The notes: generated by a model not told the origin, from the sequence alone. Shown: positions 1-10,145, counted from the stretch's first letter. The stretch is 64,000 nt of DNA from Halobacterium rubrum (GCF_021729015.1 NZ_JAJQQZ010000001.1:682001-746000), one strand, 5' to 3'. Numbers and translations are program-made.

Positions 1-2
1 CA

Positions 3-290
3 TACCCGGTCACGGTCACCGCCGGTCCCCGCGGCGAGGAACCGTCCTTCGAGGAGACTGTCGAGAGCACGCCCGAGGACCCCATCGAGTGGGACGGCGT
101 ACTCACCGGCGAGGGCCTGTTCGTCGTTGCGGCCGACGTGGACGCCGAGAGCTTCCACGAGGAGCAGAGCCAGACGATGCGCACCGTCACCGTCGGCAGT
201 GAGAACGGCCCCGAGGTCGAGGACGTCCTGGTGCACCTCCGCAGCGAAGCCCACGGCGTGGTCGTCGACGTCGACATGGACTGGGGGTGA
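3..290 (+). CDS. C-terminal end of an unidentified protein (5' end outside window)
   Basis: An open frame enters from the left edge and ends at a TGA at 288-290, giving about 95 residues of a C-terminal part. The sequence is acidic, mostly predicted beta and soluble, with no cysteine and no membrane segment. I recognise no family. The next gene starts about 50 nt downstream in the same direction. Reading-frame continuity and acidic haloarchaeal composition support it being real coding sequence. Confidence 0.6.
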   Translation, partial: YPVTVTAGPRGEEPSFEETVESTPEDPIEWDGVLTGEGLFVVAADVDAESFHEEQSQTMRTVTVGSENGPEVEDVLVHLRSEAHGVVVDVDMDWG

Positions 291-339
291 ACGGCTGGAA
301 CCGAAAGGACGAACCCCCCGGCCGAGATAGCTCGGCGTG

Positions 340-1248
340 ATGGAGCGCAAGCGGGCGGTCCGCCGGGTCGGCGTGCTCGTGCTCGCCGCGAACCTCGCTC
401 TGGTCGCGGCGAAGGGCGCCGCCTGGTGGGCGACCGGCAGCCTCGCGGTCGGCTCCGAGGCGGTCAACAGCCTCGCCGACGTGGCGTACTCCGTGGTCGT
501 CCTCGGCGGCCTCTACCTCACCACGCAGCCGCCGGACTTCGAGCACCCGCACGGCCACGAGCGCATCGAGCCGTTCGTCTCGCTGGTGGTCGCGCTCGGC
601 GTGCTCGCCGCCGGTGCCGCCGTCCTCTGGCAGGCGACGACGTCCGTGATCGCGGGCGACGTCGGCCGGAGCGCCGGCATCACGGGCGTCGCCGTCCTCG
701 CCGGGACGGCCATCGCGAAGTACGCTCTCTACCGGTACGTGCTCGACGTCGCCGAGGACCACCACTCGCCGGCGCTGCGCGCGACCGCCCTCGACAACCG
801 CAACGACATCCTCACCGCCGGCGCCGCGCTCGCCGGCGTGCTCGGGTCCGCCGCCGGTTACCCGATTCTGGACCCGCTGGCGGCGTTCGTCGTCGCCGCC
901 GGTATCCTCCACACCGGCTACGAGATCGTCCGGGACAACGTCAACTACCTCGTCGGCGCCGCGCCGCCCGACGACCTGCGGGACGAGATTCTGTCGCGTG
1001 CACTCGACCACCCGGATGTCGAGGGCGCCCACGACGTCGTCGCGCACTACGTCGGCCCCGAAATCGACGTCAGCCTCCACGTCGAGGTCGAGGGCGAGAT
1101 GACGCTGTACGAGGCCCACGACATCGAGACGGAGCTCATCCTCGACCTCGAGTCCATCCCGGAGGTCGACGACGTGTTCGTCCACGTCGACCCGAAAGAG
1201 CTCGGCGAGTGGAAACAAGAAGAGCGAGCAGCGGACGCGCCCGAGTAG
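340..1248 (+). CDS. Cation diffusion facilitator (CDF) family metal/proton antiporter
   Basis: This is a 302-aa membrane protein that probably exports divalent metal such as Zn or Mn. The N-terminal two thirds hold about six hydrophobic helices. The first-helix region reads GSEAVNSLADV, the usual CDF metal-site surroundings, and a second polar site HHSPALRATALDNRNDI sits in a later helix. The C-terminal 90 residues form the soluble CDF dimerisation domain (HDVVAHYVG, VHVDP). A GTG lies directly before the chosen ATG at 340; ATG is preferred and no ribosome-binding site decides. Metal specificity cannot be read from sequence. Confidence 0.9.
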   Translation: MERKRAVRRVGVLVLAANLALVAAKGAAWWATGSLAVGSEAVNSLADVAYSVVVLGGLYLTTQPPDFEHPHGHERIEPFVSLVVALGVLAAGAAVLWQATTSVIAGDVGRSAGITGVAVLAGTAIAKYALYRYVLDVAEDHHSPALRATALDNRNDILTAGAALAGVLGSAAGYPILDPLAAFVVAAGILHTGYEIVRDNVNYLVGAAPPDDLRDEILSRALDHPDVEGAHDVVAHYVGPEIDVSLHVEVEGEMTLYEAHDIETELILDLESIPEVDDVFVHVDPKELGEWKQEERAADAPE

Positions 1249-1269
1249 TCGACTGCCGCCCCGCGCCAG

Positions 1270-2571
1270 TCAGTCGGCGGTCGTGCTCGCGCGGTCGTCG
1301 TCCTCGGCCGCCAGCGACGCCACGGGCTCCGCGAACGCGTACACGGTCTGGTGGCCGGTGACCTCGACGGTGGCGAAGTCACCGGGTTCGAGACCGTGGT
1401 CGGTCGCGTTCTGGACGATGACCTGCCGGTAGGACCCGTCGTAGCACTTCACCGAGTCGCCGGTTCCCTCCTCGACGACGAGCACGTCACGCCGGGTGCC
1501 GACCATCGACTCGTAGGCCGCCGCGACCACGTCCATCTTCAGGTCCGTCATCGCCTTCGAGCGGTCCTTCTTCGTCTGGCCGCCCAGCCCCTTCATGTCG
1601 GCGGCGTCCGTACCGGGGCGCTTCGAGAACCGCGTGACGTTGATCTTCTCCGGCCGGGTCTCCCGGAGGAGGTCCATCGACTGCTCGTGGTCCTCGTCGT
1701 CCTCGGTCGGGAAGCCGACGATGAAGTCGGTCGACAGCGTCCACTCGTCGAGGTAGTCGTCGAACGTCTCCACGATGTCGAGGTACTGGCTGACCTCGTG
1801 CTGGCGGCGCATGTCCTCGAGGACGTCGTCGCTGCCGGACTGCACGGGCGCGTGCAGGAAGTTGTAAATCTCGTCGTGCTCGGCGAACACGGCAGCGAGC
1901 TCCTCGCGGATGCCGTGGACGCCGCCGGGGTTGGCCATCCCCACGCGGACCCGGAAGTCGCCCTCGATGTCGGTGGCGATGCGCTCCAGCAGCTCCGGGA
2001 GCTTCCGTTCACCGTTGTCCCAGCCGTAGACGCCCGTGTCCTGCCCGGTGATGCGGATCTCTTTCGCGCCGGCGTGGACGAGCGCCCGAGCCTTCTCGAC
2101 GTTCGCCTCGACCGGCGGCGAGTCCACGCGTCCGGTCGCCTGCTTCGTGATGCAGTACGAGCAGTTGCTCATGCAGCCCCGCGCGATGGGCAGAATGCCC
2201 ACCACGCCGTCCAGAATCGGCTCGGCGTCCGGCGTCGTCGTCGGACACTCGCCGTTCGTCACCGCCTCTGGCACGTCGTCCCAGTGCAGGACCTGGGCGT
2301 CCACGTCTGCGTCCGCGAACTCCCCGCCCTGCGCGAGGGCCATACAGCCGGTGACGATGAGGTCCGCCGTCTCGTCGGCGAGTTCTTCGGCCCGCCGGAG
2401 CATGTTGCGCTCCGTTTTCTCGACGACGGTACAGGTGTTGAGGATTGCGACGTCCGCGTCCGCCGGCCCCTCGACCTCGTGGTGGCCGGCGTCGCGGAGG
2501 CGCCGCTCGATCTCGCGGCTCTCGCCGCGGTTCGAGGTGCACCCGTACGTCTCGATGTGGTAGCGGGCCAT
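1270..2571 (-). CDS. tRNA-t6A37 methylthiotransferase (e-MtaB type, radical SAM)
   Basis: This 433-aa enzyme would convert N6-threonylcarbamoyl-adenosine at tRNA position 37 to the 2-methylthio form. The N-terminal UPF0004 domain starts ETYGCTSNRGES and carries further cluster cysteines (NTCTV, GCM). The radical-SAM core has the CxxxCxxC motif CMSNCSYC followed by GQDTGVYGWD, and a TRAM-like beta domain closes the C-terminus. The ATG at 2571 places the first cluster motif right after the start, as in the family; the open frame extends further upstream but that part is a shadow of the next gene. It is transcribed away from the beta-propeller genes. Confidence 0.93.
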   Translation of the reverse strand: MARYHIETYGCTSNRGESREIERRLRDAGHHEVEGPADADVAILNTCTVVEKTERNMLRRAEELADETADLIVTGCMALAQGGEFADADVDAQVLHWDDVPEAVTNGECPTTTPDAEPILDGVVGILPIARGCMSNCSYCITKQATGRVDSPPVEANVEKARALVHAGAKEIRITGQDTGVYGWDNGERKLPELLERIATDIEGDFRVRVGMANPGGVHGIREELAAVFAEHDEIYNFLHAPVQSGSDDVLEDMRRQHEVSQYLDIVETFDDYLDEWTLSTDFIVGFPTEDDEDHEQSMDLLRETRPEKINVTRFSKRPGTDAADMKGLGGQTKKDRSKAMTDLKMDVVAAAYESMVGTRRDVLVVEEGTGDSVKCYDGSYRQVIVQNATDHGLEPGDFATVEVTGHQTVYAFAEPVASLAAEDDDRASTTAD

Positions 2572-2683
2572 CGCTGCAAGGTCGTTGCCGGTCCGCGGGC
2601 AAAAGGGATGCGGTAGGCGGCGACGCGCCGGTACGCAGCCCGAGACCCAAAACGATACAACCGCCAGCGACGAACCGCCGACG

Positions 2684-3904
2684 ATGCCCTCCAGACGACA
2701 GTTTCTCGCGACGAGCGCTGCGGTCGGCGCGGCCGCGCTCGCGGGCTGTAGCGCGCTGCCGTTCGGTGGCGGTGGCGGCGACGACGGGAACGACGAACCG
2801 AGCGCCGAACCGAGCGACGACACGCCCCGCGAAACGAACGTGGCGTCGGGGTGGCCGAACCCCCGGCGGGACCCCGCACACACCGGGTGGGTCCCGGACG
2901 GCGGCGTCGCGGACCCGAGCGTCGAGTGGCGGTCCGAGCCCGTCCCGTTCAACGCCAGGCCCTCCGTCGCGGGTGCGACAGTCGTGGTCGGTGCGAAGGG
3001 GCTCACGGGGTTCGACGTGCTCTCGGGAGAGACGCTCTGGTCGTCGCGGTACGGTACGGGCGGGTGGGCGCCACCGGTCGTCAACGACGTCGCGTACGCC
3101 ACCACGCGGACCCTGGAGGGCAACGACCAGCCGGGCGTCGTCGCCGTGGACGCTGTCGACGGCGAACTTCTGAACGCGACGGCGATATCCGACCCCGCGG
3201 GAATTCCGCCGACGCGGTCCTTCGACGACGTCCGCGACCGGTACTTCCTCCCCGTCGAGGGGGGCGTTCGAGCGGTCGTTTGGCCGGGCCCCGACGAGGA
3301 CAGGACGGGAGACGACGAACCCCCCGAGTGGCGCCAGGACGTGTTCGGCACGCACGCAGCACCGCTAGCGTACGACTCGGGGCTGCTCGTCGCCACCGCC
3401 GGGGCGGGCGAGGTGTACACGTTCGGAATGAACGGCGACGGGAACTGGCGCCGCAACCTGAACGACATGGTGACGGCTCCGGCCGTCGTGGGTGCCCAGC
3501 GCGTCTACGTCGGCACCCACGAGCAGGTGGTCGCGCTCGAACGCATCGACGGTGGCGAGGCGTGGCGCGTCCCCCGGCCGGCGACCGCGCCGCTCGCGCT
3601 CGACGACGGCCGGCTGTACACCGTCCACGGCGACGCGCTCGTCGCACGGTCGCCGCGTACCGGGGGCGCGGTCTGGGAGACGTCCCTCGACAACCGGCCG
3701 TCGACGGCGCCCGCGGTCGGCGGCGACGCGGTCTACCTCGGCCGGGAGGACGGCGAGGTACACGCCTTCGACGTCGAGGACGGCGAGCAGCGCTGGACGC
3801 GCTCAGTCGGCGACGGGCTCGGGCCGACGCTCGCGCTCACCAGCGACCGCCTCTACGCCGTCGCTGAGTCCGACGGGACCTACCGGGTCGTCTCCGTCGC
3901 CTGA
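2684..3904 (+). CDS. Tat-exported lipoprotein with PQQ-like beta-propeller repeats
   Basis: The 406-aa product begins with a twin-arginine signal (SRRQFLAT) and a lipobox LAGC with Cys22, so it should be exported folded and lipid-anchored on the outer face. The rest reads as repeated beta-propeller blades of the PQQ/WD-like type (blade hallmarks such as GETLWSS, GEAWRV, GAVWETS, EQRWTRS, each near VYLG or LYTV). It resembles the BamB/PQQ-like family, but the ligand is unknown. It lies 38 nt before a paralogue of the same layout. The start chosen is the ATG giving the signal peptide; the longer frame would bury it. Confidence 0.85.
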   Translation: MPSRRQFLATSAAVGAAALAGCSALPFGGGGGDDGNDEPSAEPSDDTPRETNVASGWPNPRRDPAHTGWVPDGGVADPSVEWRSEPVPFNARPSVAGATVVVGAKGLTGFDVLSGETLWSSRYGTGGWAPPVVNDVAYATTRTLEGNDQPGVVAVDAVDGELLNATAISDPAGIPPTRSFDDVRDRYFLPVEGGVRAVVWPGPDEDRTGDDEPPEWRQDVFGTHAAPLAYDSGLLVATAGAGEVYTFGMNGDGNWRRNLNDMVTAPAVVGAQRVYVGTHEQVVALERIDGGEAWRVPRPATAPLALDDGRLYTVHGDALVARSPRTGGAVWETSLDNRPSTAPAVGGDAVYLGREDGEVHAFDVEDGEQRWTRSVGDGLGPTLALTSDRLYAVAESDGTYRVVSVA

Positions 3905-3942
3905 CCGCAACGGCTACAACCCGGTCGGGTGAACGCCCGGTG

Positions 3943-5202
3943 ATGCCCTCCAGACGACGATTCCTCGCGGCGAGCGGCGCGGCTGCCAGTGCGGCGGTGA
4001 CGGCGGGATGCAGTTCGCTCCCGGTCGGGGACGACCCGGTCCCGCTGGGCGACGACTATCCCACCAGCGGTGACGCGACCACGACCGGCGGCTGGGGGAC
4101 ACACCGGTGCGACGGCGCGAACACCGCCTGTGCCCGCGACGCGTCGCCGGTCGAGAATCCGAGCATCGAGTGGGAGTCCCCGCAGTTCGGGAGCGTCCAG
4201 CGACCGGCACAGCGCACGCTGACTGTCGACGCCGCCACGGTGTACACCGGCGGTAAAGCGATTCACGGCTTCGACGTGCTGTCCGGCGACCCGGTCTGGA
4301 CCAGCGAGGACGTCTTCGCCACTCGAATCGCGCCCGACGTCCACGAGGGCGTGGCGTGGACTCGGGCCGGTCCGGACAGCTCGACCGTGGTGGGGCTGGA
4401 CGCGTCGACGGGAGGCGAGGTACGCCGCCGCGAGTTCGACGTCGAACTCCACGGTGAGCCGTCGGTGACACGCGGCCGGGACGCCAGCAGGTTGCCGCCG
4501 TACCTCGTCGCGCAGACGGCCGAGGGCGGCGTCGCCGGTGTCGTCACCGAGGAGCCCGAGCGGGAGCCGCTGTGGGAGACCTCGTGGGCGCAAGACCTCT
4601 TCGCTGGTGGGGTGTTCCGTCCCGCGACGACCCAGCAGGTCGCGGTCACGTCCCACGCCGGTGAGGTCTACCGGTTCGGCGCGTCCGGCTACCCGGCGTG
4701 GCGGACGGACCTGCGGCGGCGGCCGCGGTCGTCGCCGGTGGTCGGTGCGACCCGGCTGTACGTCGCGACGAGACGCGGCGCCGTGGCGCTCGACCGCGAG
4801 ACGGGCGCGGTCGACTGGGAGTACACCGACGTGGGGGTCGACGGGGACGCGACCGGCGGCCGGACGCAGACTGGCGTGCGGCGCTCGGCGGTCGCGTTCG
4901 ACGGCGCGCGGGTGTTCCTCTCGGGGTCGAAGTCCCTGCACGCAGTGTCGGCGAAGACCGGCCAGCGGCTGTGGCGCCACGAGTTCGACGAGACCCCGAC
5001 CGCACTCCCGGCGGTCGGCGGCGACCGGGTGTACGTCGGGACGGACACCGAGGTTCACGCGCTCGGCGTCGATGGCACCCACCACTGGGCGTTCGACGTC
5101 GACGACCCCATCGGGGAGACGCTCGCGGTGACGGACGGCCGCCTGTTCACGCTCGCGAACCGTGGTCGAGAAGACGACGTGGCGGTCGTTTCGCTCGCCT
5201 AG
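3943..5202 (+). CDS. Second Tat lipoprotein with PQQ-like beta-propeller repeats (tandem paralogue)
   Basis: This 419-aa protein has the same design as its upstream neighbour: twin-arginine signal SRRRFLAAS, lipobox TAGC with Cys23, then propeller blades (GDPVWTS, GAVDWEY, GQRLWRH, HHWAFDV). The starts of both genes are nearly identical in nucleotide sequence (atgccctccagacgac), while the mature parts have diverged widely, suggesting an old tandem duplication. A GTG precedes the ATG at 3943. The TAG stop overlaps the stop of the convergent deoC by two bases. Confidence 0.85.
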   Translation: MPSRRRFLAASGAAASAAVTAGCSSLPVGDDPVPLGDDYPTSGDATTTGGWGTHRCDGANTACARDASPVENPSIEWESPQFGSVQRPAQRTLTVDAATVYTGGKAIHGFDVLSGDPVWTSEDVFATRIAPDVHEGVAWTRAGPDSSTVVGLDASTGGEVRRREFDVELHGEPSVTRGRDASRLPPYLVAQTAEGGVAGVVTEEPEREPLWETSWAQDLFAGGVFRPATTQQVAVTSHAGEVYRFGASGYPAWRTDLRRRPRSSPVVGATRLYVATRRGAVALDRETGAVDWEYTDVGVDGDATGGRTQTGVRRSAVAFDGARVFLSGSKSLHAVSAKTGQRLWRHEFDETPTALPAVGGDRVYVGTDTEVHALGVDGTHHWAFDVDDPIGETLAVTDGRLFTLANRGREDDVAVVSLA

Positions 5203-5840
5203 GCGTCCTCGAAGGAGTCGACGATTTCGACGCCCGACGACGCGCCGATGCGCACCGCGCCGGCGTCGAACATCGCTTGCGCCTGCTCGTAGTTCCCGAC
5301 GCCGCCGCTGGCTTTGACAGGGAGGTACTCGCTCATCAGTTCGACGTCCGGCACTTCGGCGCCGCCGTCGGCGAACCCCGTGGAGGTCTTCACCATGTCG
5401 GCGCCGGCGGCCTCGGCGGCCTCGCAGGCGGCTTGCTTCTCGTCGTCGGACAGCAGTGCCGTCTCGATGATGACCTTCACGGCCAGCGGCGTGGCGTCCA
5501 CGACCGCCGCGATGTCGTCCTCGACGGCGTCGTGCTCGCCGGCTTTCAGGCGGCCGACGTTGACGACGAGGTCGAGTTCGTCCGCGCCGTCCTCGTGGGC
5601 GCCCTCGGCCTCGGCGACCTTCGCGGCGGTCGCGTGCTGGCCGTGCGGGAACCCGACGACGGTCGCGACGGTCAGGTCGTCGGGCGCGTGCTCGCGGGCC
5701 TCGGGAACGTAGCACGGCGGGATACAGACGTTCATGCCGTACTCCGCGGCCTCGTCGACGACGCGCTCGACGTCGCCGGGCGTCGTCTCCGGCCCGAGCA
5801 CGGTGTGGTCGATTCGGGACGCGAGTGTGTCGCGGTCCAT
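5199..5840 (-). CDS. deoC: Deoxyribose-phosphate aldolase
   Basis: This 213-aa enzyme cleaves 2-deoxyribose-5-phosphate to glyceraldehyde-3-phosphate and acetaldehyde in deoxynucleoside catabolism. Family motifs are present: DHTVLGP near the N-terminus, [22 protein letters not shown] with the Schiff-base-region lysine, DMVKTSTGF with the second conserved lysine, and KASGGVGN plus RIGASSG for phosphate binding. Length is normal for archaeal DeoC. Its stop overlaps that of the convergent lipoprotein gene. It lies 5 kb from a nucleoside phosphorylase cluster and probably feeds the same salvage/degradation function. Confidence 0.95.
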   Translation of the reverse strand: MDRDTLASRIDHTVLGPETTPGDVERVVDEAAEYGMNVCIPPCYVPEAREHAPDDLTVATVVGFPHGQHATAAKVAEAEGAHEDGADELDLVVNVGRLKAGEHDAVEDDIAAVVDATPLAVKVIIETALLSDDEKQAACEAAEAAGADMVKTSTGFADGGAEVPDVELMSEYLPVKASGGVGNYEQAQAMFDAGAVRIGASSGVEIVDSFEDA

Positions 5841-5938
5841 GCTGGAGACGGCGGGCCCGCGGTGGCATAGAACCCCCGACTCTCCTCGCTGATAACGCCA
5901 ACCGAACGTTGAAATACGGCAAATGGGTCCGACGTGGT

Positions 5939-7189
5939 ATGCATCGCACAACGAGACGCGGCTGGCTAGCCGCGGCTGGTGCCACCGCCGTAGCCGGCCT
6001 CGCCGGCTGCGCGGGCGTCGGCGGGTCCAGCGAGCCCGTGGCGCTGGGGTCGCTGCTCCCGCTGTCCGGGCCGGGGGCGCTCGGCGACGTCGCCGCCGAC
6101 CACGAGCGCGCGGTCGCCGCCGCCGTCGAGCACGCCAACCGCGCGGGCGGAGTGGACGGCCGGGAGGTCGTGCACGTCTCGAAGGACACCGGCGCGAACC
6201 CCGAGACCGCCGCCGAGGCGTACGCCGAACTCACCGAAGACCACGACGTGTTGTCGGTCGTCGGCCCGGTCATCAGCGACGTCACGGCGTCACTGACCGA
6301 GCGCGCCGCCGACGACCGGCAGTTGCTCGTCAGTCCGTCGAGCACGGCGCCCGACCTCGCGTCCGCGGGCCGCACCGACGACGGGAAGTTCTTCGCGCGG
6401 ACGTGCCCGAACGACAGCCAGCAGGCCGCAGTGATGGCGAAAATCGTCGACGACGACGCGTACGCGAGCGCCGACACGGCCACCGTTTTTCACCTCGACG
6501 ACGCGTTCGGGTCGGCGCTGGCCAACGCTCTGGAGGGCACCATCGACGCCGACGTGGCGGCGACCGTGTCCTACCCGGGGGGTGTCGAGGACCCGGCGCC
6601 GCTGGTCGACGACGCGCTCGCACCCGAGCCGGACGCCGTCGCGTTCGTCGGGTCCCCGGGGTCGTCGGCGTCGGTCCTCAAAGAACTGCTCGCTCGCGAG
6701 TACGAGGGCGACGTCGTGCTCAGCTCGGGGCTGGCGTCCGACAACCCGCGGCCGAACTGGACGGGCGTCTACACGGCGTCCGTCGCCAGCGCGAACACTG
6801 TCGGGACGAAGCGCCTGCGTCGCGAGCTGTCCGACGCCGCGCCCCTCCTGGTGTACACGATGAACGCCTACGACGCCGCCATGCTCCCGCTGCTCGCCGG
6901 CGAGTACGCGGGCGAGGCGTCGTCGCCGGCGGCCGCCGACGCACTGCAGACCGTCTCGGGTGGCGTCGGTCACTCGGTGACGGTCGGCGAGTTCGACCGC
7001 GCCCGCGACCTCGTCGCCGCCGACCGCGAACTCAACTACAAGGGCGCCGCCGGCGACATGGACCTCACTGACGACCTCGAACCGGTGACCAGTTACCTCG
7101 TCCAGCAGGTCGCCGAGAGCGGGCTGGAGACCCTCGAACTGCTGAAACGCGGGTACTTCGGCGGCGGCAGCGGGGGTGGTGACGCGTGA
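5939..7189 (+). CDS. Tat lipoprotein binding protein for chemotaxis, branched-chain amino acid receptor family (BasB-like)
   Basis: The 416-aa product carries a twin-arginine signal (TRRGWL), lipobox LAGC with Cys24, then a two-lobed ligand-binding fold of the Leu/Ile/Val receptor family ([15 protein letters not shown] at the mature start, [22 protein letters not shown]). No permease or ATPase gene is next to it; instead it overlaps a transducer gene by the four bases GTGA. That arrangement is the one described for Halobacterium BasB-BasT, where a binding protein signals through a transducer rather than an importer. A TATA-like GAAATACGG at 5911 sits about 26 nt before the ATG, suggesting a leaderless mRNA. 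Confidence 0.88.
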   Translation: MHRTTRRGWLAAAGATAVAGLAGCAGVGGSSEPVALGSLLPLSGPGALGDVAADHERAVAAAVEHANRAGGVDGREVVHVSKDTGANPETAAEAYAELTEDHDVLSVVGPVISDVTASLTERAADDRQLLVSPSSTAPDLASAGRTDDGKFFARTCPNDSQQAAVMAKIVDDDAYASADTATVFHLDDAFGSALANALEGTIDADVAATVSYPGGVEDPAPLVDDALAPEPDAVAFVGSPGSSASVLKELLAREYEGDVVLSSGLASDNPRPNWTGVYTASVASANTVGTKRLRRELSDAAPLLVYTMNAYDAAMLPLLAGEYAGEASSPAAADALQTVSGGVGHSVTVGEFDRARDLVAADRELNYKGAAGDMDLTDDLEPVTSYLVQQVAESGLETLELLKRGYFGGGSGGGDA

Positions 7190-9765
7190 GCGACATCGAC
7201 CGGGGGCTGCTCGAACGCCTGCTGCCGGCCCGGATTCGCGGCAGTTACGCCGCGAAGTTCAACGTCCTCCTGCTTGCGGTGGTGGTCGTGGTCGCGGCCG
7301 CCGGCGGCTTCATCCACCTCCAGACCCAGCAGTCGGTCGGCGAGGACACGGAGAGCGAGGTGTCCGGCATCGCGGAACAGCAGTCGGCCTCGCTGCACGA
7401 CTGGGTGACCCAGAAGGAGGCGACGGCGCAGTTCCTCGCGTCGGACTTCGGCGGTGACTCGGTGTGGGCCAGCGACGTCGAGCCGGAGCTGGAGCGCCAG
7501 CTCGCGACACTCCAGACCAGCGTCCTCGCCATCCACGTCGTCTCCACAGGCACGAACAGCGTGGTGGCGAGCACGGACGACGCCCGCTCCGGAGCGTCGC
7601 TGTCCGAGGGCGACGTGCCGTGGTTCGGCACCATCACGGACGGCGCTACCGGCGTGGCGGTCTCGGAGCCGTACCGTGAGAACGGCGAGCCCGTGTTCGC
7701 GGTGACGGCGCCGACGGACAAGACCGGCTGGGTGCTCGTGATGACGGTCTCGCTGGCGGACCGCTCGCAGTCGTTCAACTCCCCCATCGCCACCGGAGAC
7801 GTGAAAGTCGTCAACGGCGACGGCGAGATCGTGTTTGACAACCGGAACCGCGCGCTGCTCGAGCAGTACACCAACAGCGACGGCGAGGTGCCGGAGGCGG
7901 TCGCGACCGCGCGCAACGGCCGGACCGTCTTCGAGGTCGCCGGCGAGCGCACCGGTATGGAGGACGGCCGGTACGCGACCGCGTACACGGCGGTCGAGGG
8001 CACCGACTGGGTGCTGGCGTACCACGTGCCTCGGAGTGAGGCGTACGCGCTCCAGACGCAGGTGACGGAGTACCTCGCCGGGATGGTCGTCATCGCGCTC
8101 GTCGGCCTGCTGCTGGTCGGGCTGACGGTCGGTCGGCGGACATCCAGCGCGCTCGACGAGTTGTCCGGCGTGGCGTCGGCGGTCGCGGACGGCGACCTCG
8201 ACACCGACGTGCCGGACACCGACCGTACCGACGAGCTCGGCGAACTCGTCGACGCCTTCCAGGGGATGCAGGTGTACCTCGGTACGGCGGCCCGGCAGGC
8301 GGACGCGCTCGCCGAGCAGAACTTCGATGCGGACGTGCTCGACGAGGACCTGCCGGGGTCGTTCGGGGCGTCGCTGTCCCAGATGCACACCCGGCTGGAG
8401 GCGCTCATCACGGACCTCGACGAGGCCCGCGAGGACGCCGAGCAGACCCGCAAGGAGGCCGAAGAGGCCCGCAAGCAGTCCGAGCGCCTGAACGAGCGCC
8501 TGGAGCGCCGGGCGGCCGAGTACAGCGACGAGATGGCGGCGGCCGCGGCCGGCGACCTCACCCGGCGTCTCGACGAGGACGCCGACAGCGAGCCGATGCG
8601 GGACATCGCGGCGGCGTTCAACGACATGATGGACGACGTGGAGGCGACGCTGTCGCAGGTGCGGTCCATCGCGGACGCCGTCGACCGGGCGAGCACCGAC
8701 GTCTCCACGAGCTCCGCGGAGATCCGGAGCGCGAGCGACCAGGTTAGCGAGTCCGTGCAGGACATCTCCGCCGACGCCGACCAGCAGCGCGAGCGGCTCG
8801 GGACGGTCGGCGACGAGGTCACGTCGCTGTCCGCGACCGTCGAGGAGATCGCCGCCAGCGCCGACGACGTCGCCGAGACGGTCGACGGCGCGGCCGCGGA
8901 GAGCGAGCGCGGCCGGGCGCTGGGCGAAGACGCGGTCGCCGAACTCGAACGCATCGAAGCGACCGCGGACAGCGCCGTCGAGCGCGTGAACGCTCTCGAG
9001 GAGGCGGTCGACGCCATCGGCGAGGTCACCGGCGTCATCACGGACATCGCCGAGCAGACGAACATGCTGGCGCTGAACGCGAACATCGAGGCCGCCCGCG
9101 CCGACAAGGACGGCGACGGGTTCGCCGTGGTCGCCGACGAGGTCAAGGACCTCGCCGACGAGACCAAGGAGTCCGCCGAGGAGATCGAGGGGCTAGTCGA
9201 GGATGTCCAGGACGACGTCGAGGCGACGGTCGAGGACATGGCTGACCTCGGCGAGCGCGTCGACGCCGGCAGCGAGACCATCGAGGCGGCGCTGTCGGCG
9301 CTGGACGACATCGGCGGGCGGGTCGAGGAGGCGAACGCGAGCGTGCAGTCCATCAGCGAGGCGACCGACGAGCAGGCGGCCTCTACCGAGGAGGTCGTGA
9401 CGATGATCGACGAGGTCGAGGACCTCAGCGACCGCACCGCGACGGAGGCCCAGCAGGTCTCCGCGGCTGCCGAGGAGCAGGCAGCCTCCGTCTCCGAGGT
9501 GGCGGGGCTGGCCGACGACCTCGACGGGCAGGTCTCGGACCTCAACGAGCTGCTCGCGGAGTTCGAGACGCGCGAGGACGCCGGCGGCGCAGTCGACGCG
9601 GCCAGCGACGACGGTGACGAGGGCGGCCAGGAGGCCGACTCCGCGGCTGCCGACGGCGGCTACGAGGGCGACGGCGAGGGCAGCGGCGACGCGGACGGGA
9701 CGGACGAAGCGGAAGCCGGCGACGACCCGGACGCGGCGACCGACGGCGGGTTCGAGTTCCGCTGA
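7186..9765 (+). CDS. Methyl-accepting chemotaxis transducer (BasT-like, partner of the adjacent binding protein)
   Basis: This 859-aa receptor starts at a GTG inside the preceding stop (GTGA). It has a first membrane helix at about residues 24-46, a large extracellular Cache-like domain to about 295, a second helix at about 296-318, HAMP segments at about 320-370 and 445-495, then a long coiled-coil signalling domain. The conserved hairpin tip (DIAEQTNMLALNANIEAARA) is clear at about 620-640. Glu/Gln-Ser/Ala pairs fit methylation sites. A very acidic, Gly-rich tail of about 70 residues ends in GGFEFR. It should signal to CheW/CheA. Confidence 0.93.
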   Translation: MSDIDRGLLERLLPARIRGSYAAKFNVLLLAVVVVVAAAGGFIHLQTQQSVGEDTESEVSGIAEQQSASLHDWVTQKEATAQFLASDFGGDSVWASDVEPELERQLATLQTSVLAIHVVSTGTNSVVASTDDARSGASLSEGDVPWFGTITDGATGVAVSEPYRENGEPVFAVTAPTDKTGWVLVMTVSLADRSQSFNSPIATGDVKVVNGDGEIVFDNRNRALLEQYTNSDGEVPEAVATARNGRTVFEVAGERTGMEDGRYATAYTAVEGTDWVLAYHVPRSEAYALQTQVTEYLAGMVVIALVGLLLVGLTVGRRTSSALDELSGVASAVADGDLDTDVPDTDRTDELGELVDAFQGMQVYLGTAARQADALAEQNFDADVLDEDLPGSFGASLSQMHTRLEALITDLDEAREDAEQTRKEAEEARKQSERLNERLERRAAEYSDEMAAAAAGDLTRRLDEDADSEPMRDIAAAFNDMMDDVEATLSQVRSIADAVDRASTDVSTSSAEIRSASDQVSESVQDISADADQQRERLGTVGDEVTSLSATVEEIAASADDVAETVDGAAAESERGRALGEDAVAELERIEATADSAVERVNALEEAVDAIGEVTGVITDIAEQTNMLALNANIEAARADKDGDGFAVVADEVKDLADETKESAEEIEGLVEDVQDDVEATVEDMADLGERVDAGSETIEAALSALDDIGGRVEEANASVQSISEATDEQAASTEEVVTMIDEVEDLSDRTATEAQQVSAAAEEQAASVSEVAGLADDLDGQVSDLNELLAEFETREDAGGAVDAASDDGDEGGQEADSAAADGGYEGDGEGSGDADGTDEAEAGDDPDAATDGGFEFR

Positions 9766-9818
9766 CGCCGGCGGCGCTGAGTGAACGCGTCGCCGCGAGC
9801 GACCTCACCCACCGCCGT

Positions 9819-10145
9819 TCACTCGGTCTGTAGCGTCGACTCGAGGTCGCCCTGCTCGTCGAGTTCGGAGAGGATGTCGCTGCCGCCGACGAACTCCCCG
9901 TCGACGTACACCTGTGGAATCGTCTCCCAGCCGCTGTGCTCCTCGAGGGCCGCCCGGTACTCCGGGAGCGCGTCGAGGACGTTCACCGTCTGGAACTCCT
10001 CGCGGTGCTGGCTGATCAGTCCCAGCGCGCGCTGTGAGAAGCCACAGCGGGGCTGCGCCTGAGTCCCCTTCATGAAGAGGACGACGCCGTCGGATTCGAT
10101 GGAGTCGTCGACGGTCGTCTGGACGCGAACTTGCTCCGAGGACAT
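9819..10145 (-). CDS. Monothiol glutaredoxin, CGFS type
   Basis: The 108-aa protein has the thioredoxin-like glutaredoxin fold with VVLFMKGTQAQPRCGFSQRA. CGFS is the single-cysteine active site of glutaredoxins that bind and transfer [2Fe-2S] clusters. IPQVYVDGEFVGGSDI carries the cis-proline and the glutathione-binding GG-D motif. It lies 40 nt downstream of a BolA-family gene in the same direction, and CGFS glutaredoxins and BolA proteins form complexes in bacteria and eukaryotes. The most likely role is iron-sulfur trafficking rather than disulfide reduction. Confidence 0.93.
   Translation of the reverse strand: MSSEQVRVQTTVDDSIESDGVVLFMKGTQAQPRCGFSQRALGLISQHREEFQTVNVLDALPEYRAALEEHSGWETIPQVYVDGEFVGGSDILSELDEQGDLESTLQTE

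Noticed and set aside
187-1218. 343-codon minus-strand frame opposite the CDF gene
   Set aside because: High-GC antisense frame with no recognisable domain; the plus strand has clear CDF helices.
7245-9545. 766-codon Ser-rich minus-strand frame opposite the chemotaxis transducer
   Set aside because: Antisense of Asp/Glu/Ala-rich coiled coil gives long Ser/Ala frames by composition alone.
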